64,000 bases of DNA, taken from Zizania palustris (lineage: Eukaryota > Streptophyta > Magnoliopsida > Poales > Poaceae). Shown here in pieces: positions 44,067 through 55,480 of this stretch (within the stretch, counting starts at the first letter, position 1; every line of letters starts with the position of its first letter). The notes below the pieces were generated by a model, which did not search any database, had not been told where the DNA came from, and saw only the letters and a program-made list of their open reading frames with translations. Location of the stretch: contig JAAALK010000289.1 in assembly GCA_019279435.1 (NCBI GenBank), positions 51,215,164 to 51,279,163 on the forward strand, in the 5' to 3' direction. The position numbers and the translations under genes were made by a program.

Positions 44067-45425
44067 GATATTTTTGCGTCAGTTTTCTTTCTTCTTTACT
44101 CTTTTCTTGAGTCTTTTTGTGTGTGTTCATATCATGCATATTCACATATCACACTTTGAGCCTGCTTCTGTTATATGATTGATCTGCTTTACTTATTCTA
44201 GCTGGTACATGCTTTTGAATACTTGTCAATGATCATGCTTTGGTTCAGTTCACTTGATATGTCTGATATCTGTCATATGCATGGCTTTTATGCTTTAAAC
44301 TTGAAAAATGATCACCATTGCTTCTGGTAACTAGCATGTGTAGGCTGAGTGCTTTTGCTATCTGTTACATGCCTTGTAGCTAGTTCCTCACATAGATGCA
44401 GATATGCAACTTGGACATCTTTATGCTTTAACATGGAAAATGTGCTATAAAAAGGATAAAAATCAAAAATGAATGAAAATTCCATGCCCTTTTATGCTTG
44501 AGTTGAAAAGATCCAGGTGGGTTTGCTTTGTCGCATTGCATTGTTCTGGACTGCTTACCATAGCACTTTGGTATGAACTAGGACAGTGTAATGTATGCCA
44601 AGACCAATGTCTTAAGCTTCTGATGGTCCAGTTCTGGCCTAGGCTTGACTTGGTCGGTCAGCATAAGGTTTGACATGCAAATAACCCCCGGCGAAAAAAA
44701 GGAAAAAGAAAAAGCCTGAAAATTGCAATGATAACAAGTTTGCTGAAGCACTTTGTTTTGGATAATGCTTATCTTGGTAGATATTAGTTAGCTTCTACAT
44801 CTCGTGCTTTACCTTGCTTGTCAGCTGGAAAATGTGGTGATGCTTTTGTTTGCAAAAATTGAACATGCATGCAAATGACTTTCTTTAGATATCATCTGTT
44901 GCACTGATCATGCCATGTATCTTAGACAGTATGTCTTTTGCTGTATCTGTTAGATGTTATAATTATAGTCAATCATATCTGAGAAGCATGCTTTATTCAC
45001 TCCACCTGCACCCCAGTTGCATTCATTGCATATTTTGAGGGAGAGTTGCGTTTCAGGGGGAGTCTGTGTCTCTTTTCGAGTGCTTGATGAGTTCACTTGT
45101 TAACAAGGGGGAGAAATTTTGGGAGAAGAGTTTAAGGGGGAGTTTTGGCTTTCTCTGGGATTTGTTTCAGGGGGAGTTTTGTCCCGTTTGTCCTTACTCT
45201 TTTGTTATCCTTGTTTATGATTCTGAGATTGCACTCGTTTTGAGCTTTTACCTTTGGTTAACCATAATGACCGCTTCTTTCTTTTGTTCGGCTTTTGGTC
45301 ATTAGGGGTAAACTTTTACTTTATTTTTCTTCTTCCTTTTTTTTCTTGTGCTCTGTTTTCGTATTTCCACATGTGTTCGCAGGTACTAAAGATCTGAAGA
45401 AGTGAAGTGTTGACAATGCACTCAT
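44067..45425 (+). other. Copia-C 3' non-coding region
   Basis: Matches 21146-22510. It has no long ORF. AGGGGGAG-like tracts lie near 45055, 45107, 45135 and 45170. Confidence 0.75.
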
Positions 45426-45437
45426 CAAGGGGGAGAT
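45426..45437 (+). other. Copia-C polypurine tract
   Basis: AAGGGGGAGAT comes directly before the LTR start at 45438, as in Copia-B. Confidence 0.85.
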
Positions 45438-47483
45438 TGAGGAGCCATGCTGAATAGCGTGGGCCTCATGGCTCCAGATGTGATGAGTCATTGTCAACGA
45501 TAGTCAAAGAGGACAGAAGAAGAGAGGAGACCTACTGTGTCTGGGCCACGTGTGACTCAGGTACACGGGCAGCGAGCGACTGTCGGGCTGAGAGAGCTGC
45601 GAAGTCGGGCTGGCCCAATCCGGGTACATGGGCTAAGAACAGTAGAAGACCCACTGGGCTGTTGACCAGGATTGACTCTCGTACACGGGCGGTGAGTGAT
45701 TGCCTGGCTGAGAGAGCTGCAGAATCGGACCGGCCCAATCCGGGTACCTGGTGCAAAGTCGGTGGAGGCTTTGTCAGTTTCGGCGCAAAACTGACGACGC
45801 TGATCTTGTATCGGACTGTCCAGAAGAGAAGTTGTAGTCGCTACGAAAGCTTAGCTTCCGGATAAGTCATCTATAAATAGGAGTTTACTATTTTGTCCCT
45901 AGGCCCACAATCAATCAGTCGAGTCTGTAAAAATATCCTAAGGCCAGTTTAGTCTTTTCCTTTTATTTCAGCGTCTGTAAAAAACCCTAAGGGGCTGGTG
46001 GAATATTCCTAGCTATTGGGCAGCCTAGAAATAGGGCCCCAATCCCTAGGGTTAGGTTACCCCTTCCAGAACTTACTTTTTAATCAATTGGGTCACTTTT
46101 GTTCCCTGCTCATTCTCCTGCGCGCCGCTAGAAACATTCCCTTGTTCATCGTGAGTTCAGATTCATTTTGTTTCTGGTTTTCTGCGTGCTGTGTTCCTTG
46201 TGTGCTGCGATTGAGTATATTTTATACTGCATCGTTTTGCGTGGCTGCAAGTTTTTTATCTCTGGTGCGAATGGCCTTCTCTGGTAGCTTCTGTTCTTTG
46301 GATGAGTAGTACTAGTTCTTGTGGTTGGTAGCAAGTACTACTACTTTCCTGCAGCAACAATACGCTAGTTTTCTAGCCTTGCTTTTTCCTGTGTAGCCTT
46401 TTTGATCAAGTAGACAAAGCCTACTCTTTCTCGGATTGTTTCTCGCGAAGTACCCCTGTCTGTTCGAAGTCTTTCAGCTCTGAGAAGTAGGCTTCGACCT
46501 GACATCTTCAAAGGCTTCGACATTAGACTCCGAACTTAAACTCTGAACCTTGCTTCGAAGTATGTTCCGTGCTTAGTTTTTTTGTTCTGTTGGCATACTT
46601 CGGCAGTTCTTGCGAAGGTGTACTCCGACTCGAGCTTTTTGTAGTCAATACTCCTAGAGGCTTCGAAGTTAGCTTCGAAGCATGTCTCTCTGGTAGACTT
46701 CGTTCGGAGTGTGCTGCTGTAGTTTCGAGGGGCACAGTTTGTGGGTTCGGAGCTTGTCATTCGAAGTTAGTCCTCGGGTTGAAGGTTACTACTTCGGTAG
46801 TTATACTTTAATCCAGCTAACTTCGAAGGTAGCTATGTAGGCTTCGTTTCGATTTTGCTGCCGTGTGTTGGCCTCCGCTTCTCTTTCAAAGCTTGTCTTT
46901 CTGCAAACGTTGTTCGAAGCTTTCTGTTCGGAGTATAGGCTTCGAAGTAGACTGATCAAAGCAGGCTTCAATACTCTCATACTTCGCACCTAAGCATACT
47001 TCGCCTTCTGCCACACTCGAACTAGGCTAGACTCAACAAACCTTCGGCACTTCCACGATAGCCTTCGCTAGACTTCAACAAGGGACTCCAAAGCAGGCTT
47101 CGACACTCCGAAGTAGGCTTCGACACTCTGAAGCAGGCTTCGACACAGTGAAGCAAGCTTCGCCAAGTTTCGAACAGGAGACAAAATTTGAACAGTAACT
47201 TCTCATCTCTTTACATGTACACTTAGATCATCTGCTGAGAAGTTTGATCTGCCATGTTTTGAATATTTTGTTTATCTGCCTATTTGCACTGTATTGGTAT
47301 TTCTCTGTTTTTGACACCGGTCATTTCTAGGCTAGATACTTTTAGACTTAGGCAATCTGTTCACGCTTTGCTGCTTAGTCTTTTGAGGTGCGTTGGGTCT
47401 TAGGAGCAGGCCATAGATTCGAAAGAATTTTTAGGCACCCATTGACCCCCCGCCCCCCTCTGGTCGCTACTTTCGGTCCTACA
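45438..47483 (+). repeat. Copia-C 3' LTR
   Basis: 2046 bp, uninterrupted, TGAGGAGCC to TCCTACA. It gives the reference for reading the split 5' LTR. Its TATA box has become TAGAAATA (near 46027), whereas the 5' LTR still has TATAAATA. It is followed by CTCAA and minus-strand Copia-D. Confidence 0.93.
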
Positions 47484-48178
47484 CTCAAGCCTCTGATCAC
47501 TACGGAAGCTGACGAATTGAGAGTTCTTGAACTCAGAGCCGTTGTTAGAGCGAATGAGTCCATGTGTAACAGCTCTCCCATGTACGAGGTCATCGTCTGA
47601 GTCACAGGTGCGTGAGAAGCGGCAACCATTTTCCCATGACGACAGGGATGGCAAACTAAATCCTTCTCTATCTTAAGCTTGAGCAATCCTCGGATAAGGT
47701 CCATAGAACTCAATCTGACTAGCAGATCAAAGCTCAAATGACCTAATCTCCTATGCCACTTCCAGAGCTCAGAGGAGGATCCAGCTATCAAACAGCGAGA
47801 AGAGCCAAAAGAATTAGAAAAATCAATCTGAAAAACCTTACCGAAGGGTAAGATCTTGCAAACCAAAGATCATCTAGAATCAACAACAGAAGACATACCC
47901 TTCTTAAATCGAACCTCTAACCCATCCTCAAGAAGTTGCGAAACAGAGATCAAATTAAAATTCAACTTTCCAACCAAAGCAACATAATTCAAAGAGAAAT
48001 GATCAGAGATGCGAAATGAGCCAATGCCTTGTACCTTGCCTTGACCACTGTTCCCGAAGGTGATGTACTCCTTCAAGCTCGGGGAAGTGAGGCTGGAGAA
48101 CCATCTACGATGTCCCGTCATGTGGCGAGAGCATCCTGAATCCATGATCCACACATCCTCCAGTCCTCGATCCTGCAC
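47484..48178 (-). pseudogene. Copia-D pol, protease and start of integrase (internal deletion)
   Basis: Minus strand from MQDRGLEDVWIMDSGCS (48178) through the pre-integrase domain. After LLHMD it jumps to NNGSEFKNS, so about 180 bp between the first and second integrase acids are missing compared with Copia-B 18572-18752. The second Asp is Asn here. The fragment ends at the Copia-C insertion (47484). Confidence 0.88.
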
Positions 48179-48181
48179 GAT

Positions 48182-50573
48182 CAGTGGTCATAAGTGGGAG
48201 CAAACGGTCCGACACCAGGTTTAGCAAAGGAGCTAAACCAGTGTCGAGCCATCTGCTCAAAAGAAGGAAAGCAGAAGGAATCATAAGAATCTGGACAAAA
48301 ATGTGGCTCAAAGCACGATCCTCTGTTCTGCCTAAAGTCTCGGTCACGAGGTCCAAAGCCATATCTAGAACGACCTGGAGCTCTGCCGGAGCGAAAACCA
48401 CCCTGCGAAGCACGAGCATGAAAGTCGTCTCCTCTACCACAACCTACACGATGCGGACTGGCCTCTAGACTCTCTGTCTACCACCCTGCTGGTAGAACTG
48501 CTCCTGCCCAACTCGAGCTCTCTCTACTCTTTCATCCCGCTTTCTGCTGAAGAAAAACTCCTCAAGATGCCCATATCTCTAACAAAACTCACAATGATAG
48601 GTAGGCTTCTTAGCATGTGGTTGAGGCTTGGGGTTTTTGGGCTTGGTGGTGTTGGGTGTAGACTCTTTTGTGTGAGAGGGTCCAGGTAGAGAGTCAAGAG
48701 AAGTGTTGAGATGTTTAGGCTTTGGGATCCAGATAGGCTTCTTGGGTGGAGCTTTAGGTTGTTCTTGGAACACTCCATCCTTGGGCTGACAGGCCTGGAA
48801 AGACTCAGTGGAGTGAGTCTTGGGATATCTCTACTCTGGAGTCATCTTACTCCACTCCACTACATGGCTAATGGCACTCTCAAAGTCAGCCTTGGTGTAG
48901 GTGTAACCTACCCCAAACCCATCCTGCCTCTTGAACTGTTGGATCATCATGCCGAGTTGTGGCTATCTGGCACTCACCCAACTCAGGATATGACGGAGGT
49001 AAAAGTTCTCATTATGAGCATTAGCTAGCTCCTCTCTCAAAGAAGCTAGCACCTCCACCTGAGACAAGCAGATCTCACACTCCCTATCAACTTGAACAGA
49101 CTTCTCAGCTTTTAGCTTGATCAGTTCCAATCTCAGGGACAAGTAGTTCTCACAAATAGTGGGTGGAACTGACAATGTCTCAATCTCTAGCTTAGTCTGC
49201 TCCAGCTCAGCTCTGACTCTCGCTAACTCGCCCAACTGCTCATCACTCTTGGCTCTCAGCTCAGCTAAACTAGTTATATGAGATGGGCAGTCTACACAGG
49301 GCACGACGATAGTAGCATGAGCATCTTTCAACTCCAGTTGAGCGCTCTCAAGTTCTGTGGCCAAAGAATCTCTCATCTACCCTCTCTGTGTACCTGGACT
49401 TGAGAGTCATCAGGTCACACAACAGCACCTCGTAGTTAGGGAACTCACTGCTACCACCCAAGCAATGGGAAGAAGATAGACTCTCAATCTTGCTAATGGC
49501 CATGGCAAGCTCACTCTCAAGCTCATCTATCCTTTTCTTAGCCCCTCTAAGTAGTTTCTCCCGATACCTCAACTCCTGACGGTTATCTTCTAGTAATTCA
49601 ACGACTTATTCATCGTCTTGGGCTTTCCCTTTATGAAGGTGGAGCTGTCGTGCTTGTCGGAGTCGTAGGAGCCACCGTCGGTGCCCTTCTTGTGATTGTT
49701 CTGCCCAGGGCAGTCGACGATGAAGTGACCTGGATCACCACACTCAAAGCATCCGAACTTTGTGCCGTGTCTTTTGAACATTCGTTTATCAAAGACACGA
49801 TGCACCTGGTTGTTAAAAAGACACAGATCATCATCTCCTAGCGAATCAAGCTGGCCCTCAGTGATAGACATCAAATAGAACGCAACACACCTCAAAGAGG
49901 AGTTAGCAGAAGGTGTCACAAGGGTCAGGATTTTTGAGCCAGGAACAATGAGATTTGATCTCAACTAGATATCAACCTATGTGGCCTTGAGCTTACTGAA
50001 AAGCTCTGCGATAGTCAAGTTATCGTAAGAGGTGCTCTCAATGATAGAGGATACCTTGATCTCCCAGATCTTAGGGTCCAAGGTATGAAGAAACTTGAGT
50101 GCCTACGCATGATTTGAGACCAGCTGAACTCCATCGGCCTTGTTGGCCCGAAGCTTGTTGCTAATCGATTGAAAACGACCAAACAAAGCTTCAACAGATT
50201 CACCCGGCTTCTGTGTGAAATTTTCATACTCACGCTGGTAGGTCTGATAGAGCCGAGCCTTGACCTGAGTTGTCCCCTCATGGTGTGCCTGGAGGGTAGG
50301 CAAGATCTCTCTAGCAGTGCTGAGATGGCTCACATGCTCAAACTCAGTGGGACCTAAACCAGAAAATAAAATGTTCACAACTTTGTTGTTGTTCTCATGT
50401 TGGGCAATTATCTCAGGAGACGTGTGCTCAGCAATAGGAAGCACAGTGAAAGTCTCGTGAACACAAACATCCCAAATGTCCGAGCTTTGGCTCATGAGAT
50501 AGGCTCGCATGCGAGTCTTCCAGTAATTGTAGCCAAAAGCTTCAAGGGATGGGACCTTCCTAGAGTAAGTCAT
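48182..50573 (-). pseudogene. Copia-D gag (broken)
   Basis: Minus strand. ATG at 50573 is followed by TYSRKVPSLEAFGYNYWKTR. Knuckle 1 is CFECGDPGHFIVDC (about 49750) and knuckle 2 begins YHCEFC near 48590. The Ser-rich stretch after knuckle 1 is deleted (about 340 bp, junction near 49610). Several stops are present, including one near 50105. The gag end (FAPTYDH, TGA) and the -1 frame start of pol are as in Copia-B. Confidence 0.88.
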
Positions 50574-50624
50574 GGTCACTACCTTGGGTTAGAACCAGTT
50601 AAGGTATGGAAACACCCTAACCAA

Positions 50625-50636
50625 GATCTGATACCA
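50625..50636 (-). other. Copia-D primer binding site
   Basis: Minus strand TGGTATCAGATC differs by one base from TGGTATCAGAGC of the other copies. It lies two bases from the LTR end. Confidence 0.85.
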
Positions 50637-50638
50637 CT

Positions 50639-52366
50639 TGTAGGACCGAAAATAGCGACCAGAGGGGGGGTGAATGGGCGCCTAAAAATTCTTTAGAATC
50701 AATGGCCTTCTCCCAACACCCAACACACCTCGACAAACAATCAGCAGAACCAAAAACATATCACATGTACTAAAAATAATCTAGCCTAAAAACGACCGGT
50801 GTCCTAATAGAAAAGACACCAACAAAGTGTTTAAAGGCAGATCAAGTTAACTCATATATAAAATGACAGTTCTACAGATGAATCACCAAGGCCACATATA
50901 TTCTATCAAGCATGTCCAAAACATTCATATAACACAGGAAGTCCACAAAAGTCTCACTGCATCAGTGATTATCAATTAAGTGCATACAGATGATTTCTGA
51001 ATTACAAACAGTTCAAGCACAAAATCATCCAATAGAGTAAACAAAATGGTGCTCACAGACCGAAAGTTAAATACTGGCAGTAAAATGATCTATTCAGAAA
51101 ATCAAAGAAAAAACACACAAAATGAGGAACAAGGATTTACTGTTGCAATTTTTGTCTCCTGTTGAGGCATTCGGTTGAATGCCTTGAATGCAGTCTGCTA
51201 GCTGCTGCTTCAGCTCTGCTACGCACTGCGCATCTTCCGCCCGCGCCGCACGACTCCAGCCCATCACGCCCACGGCTGCTGCTATGTGAAAAACCTCATG
51301 CTCCCCGCCAATCAAAACGCTGTAGAGCTGCCGCAGCCGCACGCATTGTCCCGAGATGCTCTCAGGCTGCCTTGCTGCGCATGCTGCTGCTCGCACATGC
51401 TGAACCACGAGAGCTACGCAGCCTAGCCGTGTGCTGCTACTGCCGTGTGCTGCTACTGCCATGCTTTGACCCTTCATGCCAGCCAAGCTGCTACTGCAGC
51501 CAACCAACGCCACGCGCTGCAAGCGCTCTGCCGCATGCGCCACGAGCGCTCAACCCGAGACCGAAACTACCACCGCCTGAGCGCGCATACTGCTCCATGC
51601 ATGCCACAACACCGAGTGCACCGCCTCTGCGCACTACGCGTCTGCTGCCAAATGAAAAAATGAAAATGGAACATGCCGGTGGCTGTAAAGAGAATGGGGG
51701 AATTTCTTGAACACTGATTTTTCATTAACTGAGTTAACCCTAACCCTAGGGGGTTGGGCCCTATTTATAGGCAGCCCAACAAAAGGGAAAAAGACAAATT
51801 TACCCCTAGGGTAAATTACATAGATGCTGAAAATAAAAGTGGAAAAGACTGAAATGCCCTTAGGGTTTTTACAGACTCGACTAACACATATTGTGGGCCT
51901 AAAGGAAAAATTGTAAAATCCTAAATAAAGATATCTCGTTCTGTTGCGGAGCTTTCGTAGCAGCTACAACTTCACCTCAGAACGGTCGGATTAGAGATTA
52001 GCGGTTGTCAGTTTTGCGCCGAAACTGACAAAGTGGCCACCATCATCGCACGGGGTAACTGGATTGGGCCGGCCTGATTCTACAGCTCCCTCAGCCCAGC
52101 AATTGCTCGCCGCCCGTGTACCTGAGTCAATCCCGATCAACAGACCAGTGGATCCTCTACCGCTCCTAGCCCATGTACTTGGATTGGGCTAGCCTGACTC
52201 CACGACCCCTCTGCCCGACAGTCGCTCGCAGCCCGTGTACCTGAGTCACACGTGGCCCAGACACGGTAGGTCTCATTTTCTCTTCACGTCCTCTCTTTGA
52301 CTTCCGTTGATAATCACTCATCACATCTAGAGCCATGAGGCCCATGCTCTTCAACATGGCTCCTCA
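50639..52366 (-). repeat. Copia-D 5' LTR
   Basis: 1728 bp. On the plus strand it runs from TGTAGGACCGAAA to CATGGCTCCTCA. TATTTATA at 51761-51768 is the reversed TATA box. The part at 51150-51660 is GC-rich and unlike the same part of the other copia LTRs; the 149-182 codon ORFs over it are composition artefacts. ACTAT (52367-52371) should be one target copy; its partner is outside the window. Confidence 0.88.
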
Positions 52367-52966
52367 ACTATCCGGTCCGACCAGCCTGTGCCAGATTTGT
52401 AATCCATTTTTGGCACACGGCGGTTCGACCGGTGGTGCGTGGGTGGTCTGACCGGTGATGCAAAGGAGGTCCGACCGGTGCCTCATAGGCGGTCTGACCA
52501 ACGACCAGAAGTCTCCCCGACATGTTCTCTTCATGGAGTGGTGCAGTAGCCTGCACGTTCATCGGTTGGACTAGCTCTGTTTGGCTGGTCCGACTGAACT
52601 CTCTTTTTTTTGGTCCAATCGGCTTCAATTGGCTGATTATATCTATTCTTACCATATTTTCTACACTTCGGTTAATTTGGTTATTTTTGGTAATTTAATT
52701 GGCCGGCGACTCCGTTTATCTCCCTTGTCACTATATAGGGTCATCGGAATGCGGTGTCGGCGTCGTGTAACGCTTAGTGTTTATCTCTAAGTATCCACAC
52801 ACTTTTGGATCGTCAAATCGGCATCAGTGTGTTTGGCACTTTGATCGTCGGATTTTAGTGTCAACACTTTTGATACCATATCGGAACTTTCGAACTGAGC
52901 TCTCGGTTTCTAATTCTGATCTATCCAGAATTTTCTTGGGCACAATTCCTCCAACATAGACCTATA
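52367..52966 (+). repeat. LTR-like remnant with GGTCCGACCGGT and GGAACTTTCG motifs
   Basis: Contains several GGTCTGACCGG or GGTCCGACCGG words (52370-52600), then ATACCATATCGGAAC and the end TTTTCTTGGGCACAATTCCTCCAACA. The last part resembles 55334-55476. It is probably the right part of an old LTR into which Copia-D inserted. The family was not recognised. Confidence 0.45.
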
Positions 52967-53098
52967 GGGACCCTTTAGTGACATATTTTGAACTGTAACT
53001 AATGGCATATCTTTACTGATGTGATAAGAGTGATGGGAGACATACCCATCACTAATGTAAGTTATTACCCATCACCAAAGTACTTTTCTACGGTAGTG
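52967..53098. mobile_element. Probable CACTA transposon end
   Basis: Ends in TTTTCTACGGTAGTG, the reverse of a CACTACCGTAGAAAA terminus. It contains repeated ACCCATCAC(T/C)A words in both orientations. No matching left end with CACTA was found, so it is either truncated or a fragment. Confidence 0.4.
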
Positions 53099-53419
53099 AC
53101 AACTCCAATCGGTAGTTCTTTCACAGCGAGGATGTTTGTGCTGCATGGCGATCTGGCACTACTAGTGCAATTTGATGGTAATCCAATAGAGATCCGGTGC
53201 TAGCCACGTTGTGGGCGAGGTACGTGTGGGGTTGTGGTAGTGATTCAATCCAAGTTGTGATAGAAGGACGTAGTGATGGCAATTAAAAGTGTAACAGGTA
53301 ATAGGAGAAAATTACTAGTAATAGCCGATGGATGTATATGTATATTTTAATATTAATGAGTATTAATGGTGCAAATTAATGTGCATTTGAAATTAAATGT
53401 CACACCACAATAACTCACC

Positions 53420-53427
53420 TATAAAAG
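53420..53427 (+). promoter_or_regulatory. TATA box of the CCT-domain gene
   Basis: TATAAAAG is 57 bases before the ATG at 53477. Transcription would begin near 53450, so the earlier ATG at 53447 is probably not in the message or too close to its cap. This favours 53477 as start. Confidence 0.55.
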
Positions 53428-53476
53428 ATTATGATAAGCACGGCGCATGCCAGATAGAGAGAGAGAGGGGGGCATA

Positions 53477-54097
53477 ATGGAACGACCGATGACCCCTTTC
53501 TTGCTTGTCGCCGACCACTCATCGTCGCCTTTCCAGCAACGTGCAGTGGATGTGAATAGGGGAGATCTACTTGCGGTTAGGAGGTATAGCGCAGAGGAGC
53601 GACAGGAGCGCATCAACAAGTATCGGAGCAAGCGTCGCCACCGCAACTTCAGCAAGAGGATCACCGTGAGTACTTGCGAAGAAAATAACTATGAATGTAT
53701 ATATGTGTTTGATTAATCAATCGTGTGCCTCCGTTCTCATGCATATGTACATATCATATTGAATCAGTACGTTGGTCGGAAGAGGCTTGCCGATGGCCAA
53801 GCGAGGGTGAATGGACGTTTCGCCAGTGGCACAAAAGACGATGGTGGTGAAGAGATATCGGTAGATGACACACCGTCGCTGCTGAACCCTAACAATGATA
53901 TCACTTCAACTGAAGCATTGATGACCACTGTACCAGAGTGGTGGCCAGAAATGCAGGTGGAGGTGGCCAACATGGAGGAAGATCTATTGTGCGCTGGCAT
54001 CGTGAATGACCTTCAACAATGGGATGCCAACAAAATTGATATGTTCGCCACTTCCTACCTCGGCGTCTCCTCCATGGACCTGAATGCCTACCTTTAG
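53477..54097 (+). CDS. CCT-domain protein (putative transcription regulator), two exons
   Basis: Exon 1 is 53477-53665, the intron 53666-53767 (GTGAGT...AATCAG) and exon 2 53768-54097. Together they encode 172 residues; an upstream in-frame ATG at 53447 would add ten. The CCT motif spans the intron: RYSAEERQERINKYRSKRR, then RNFSKRIT joined to YVGRKRLADG and ARVNGRF. CCT motifs are found in CONSTANS-like, PRR and CMF proteins and act in the nucleus, often in flowering-time or starch control, through DNA and NF-Y binding. No B-box or response-regulator domain is present, so it fits the CMF group. The tail is acidic (EEISVDD, WWPEMQVEVANMEED). No break is seen. It is the only clear host gene in the window. 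Confidence 0.82.
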
Positions 54098-54699
54098 TAG
54101 TGCTTGATTGTCGCCTTCAAAAATTACTTATTTTGGCCTAGAGAAATGATCAATTCCTCAACCACTCTATATTTTAGTCATTTAATGTGTATCTAAACAT
54201 GGATCGATCTACAATGAATATTATTAAAGAAGCAAGCTAGCAGGCATTTGCATCATTTTTTTGTCTTGTTATGTCATGTTTGTAGCCATTGCTTGCATGC
54301 ATTAGCTGTTCACAGTTGACAGTAGTGGTGCACGCTGGCTTACAAGCATGGACAAATGCACATGATGCATGTGATACTGAAATTTGGAATTATATTATTT
54401 GTCATGTAAACTCTCTAATGTGTAATAGCCAGCGAAAAAAATAATGGATGGGTAATTATTATTTTTTTCAAATATAGCAAGCCCATATAGGAGTTTCTAG
54501 CTCAGCATAGGCTTAGTCTTGACAACCAATTAACTCTACACAATATGACAATAATATACTAATCAACACTAATCCTTCCCTCTCCCATGGGTGGTTCTAC
54601 ATAGTAGTTTAGGTGAACCACGCACTTGTTGGGTAATAGGGGAGCTACGCTAGCTGGCAAATTCAAAATTTCCGTCCTATGGCCCTAGACCCATGCGCG
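54098..54699. other. Downstream region of the CCT gene
   Basis: AT-rich intergenic sequence. It presumably contains the 3' untranslated region and polyadenylation site of the CCT gene. No other feature is recognised. Confidence 0.4.
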
Positions 54700-55480
54700 T
54701 GTGATATCATAGATCGGTACCTTCTAGCACTTGACGCGCTAGGTGCAGCGGAAGAAGAGGTTGATGAAGCGCGTCAAGCGTATCCACACTTTGTCCCAAC
54801 CGTTTCTCACTGATCCAATCGATGAAGAAGCCGCCTTTCCTCCTAGTGACGGTCATGAGCGTCGCTTATGGAGAAACGCCTCCATGGAGTCCACACATAC
54901 AGGGATGGAGTTACTCCCACGGTAGCGTGCTAGCACCGCACGTGAGAGATGGGAAATTTTCAATCTCAACGTTTGAGATCAAGAAAGGGAGGAGAGGACT
55001 CTTGGGTGGCTAGGTCTAATCTAGGCTTATTCCTTGTTCCAAGATCTCCTCCTCCTCTCCTTATATAGGGCATAAAGCTCCTTTGGTCGTGCACATCTTG
55101 GAACCCGCAAATTAGTTACAACTAATATGTATTCGTAACAGATCCAATTTGATAGCCCACATCAGAACTTCCGATCCTGGATCGGAACTTCTGACAAGGT
55201 ATTTTTCAGGTCTCCAAATTCAGCACGACACGTGACAGATCCTATCTATTTTCACCCACCTCGGAACTTCCGATACCATATCAGAACTTCCGATCAGTAC
55301 AAAAATTCCCCGATTCTGAATCGGAACTTCCGGCTCATCGGAACTTCTGATACCATATCGGAACTTCCGAAGCAACATTTTCTCTCTATATCGAGACCAG
55401 ATAATAACCGAAACATCCGATACTACTTATCAGAACTTCCGATCTACAAAATTTTCTTGGGCATATCCTTCAACACTACT
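54700..55480 (+). repeat. LTR-like remnant with GGAACTTCCGAT repeats
   Basis: Between 55160 and 55450 at least eight variants of (A/T)CGGAACTTCCGAT or CAGAACTTCCGAT occur. The end TTTTCTTGGGCATATCCTTCAACA is close to that of 52940-52966. TATATAGGGC near 55062 could be its promoter. It looks like a decayed LTR or solo LTR of the same family as 52367-52966. Confidence 0.5.

Larger units (their letters stand above)
12568..47483 (+). mobile_element. Copia-C, copia element carrying three nested insertions
   Basis: LTRs at 12568-25248 (split by Copia-B) and 45438-47483 both begin TGAGGAGCC and end TCCTACA. The flanking 5-mers are CTCGA (12563-12567) and CTCAA (47484-47488), one mismatch apart. Joining the flanks restores Copia-D integrase. 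Without Copia-B, G2 and the CACTA element, the element is about 11.4 kb. Its gag and pol are inactivated by stops, two deletions and the insertions. Confidence 0.9.
11914..52366 (-). mobile_element. Copia-D, oldest copia element, minus strand, split by Copia-A and Copia-C
   Basis: Pieces of Copia-D are at 11914-12567 (end of integrase and linker) and 47484-52366 (start of integrase, protease, gag, primer site and 5' LTR). Between them sits Copia-C (12568-47483). The remaining RT, RNase H and 3' LTR must lie left of the window, beyond the 5' end of Copia-A. Internal deletions and many stops show that it is long dead. Confidence 0.88.

Noticed and set aside
51094..51710. 149- and 182-codon ORFs in Copia-D LTR
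   Set aside because: Both strands are open because of GC-rich, Ala/Cys/His-coding composition; there is no domain or splice context.
53447..53476. Upstream ATG at 53447 as start of the CCT gene
   Set aside because: It is only 27 bases after the TATA box start, so it would lie at or before the transcription start; kept only as an alternative.
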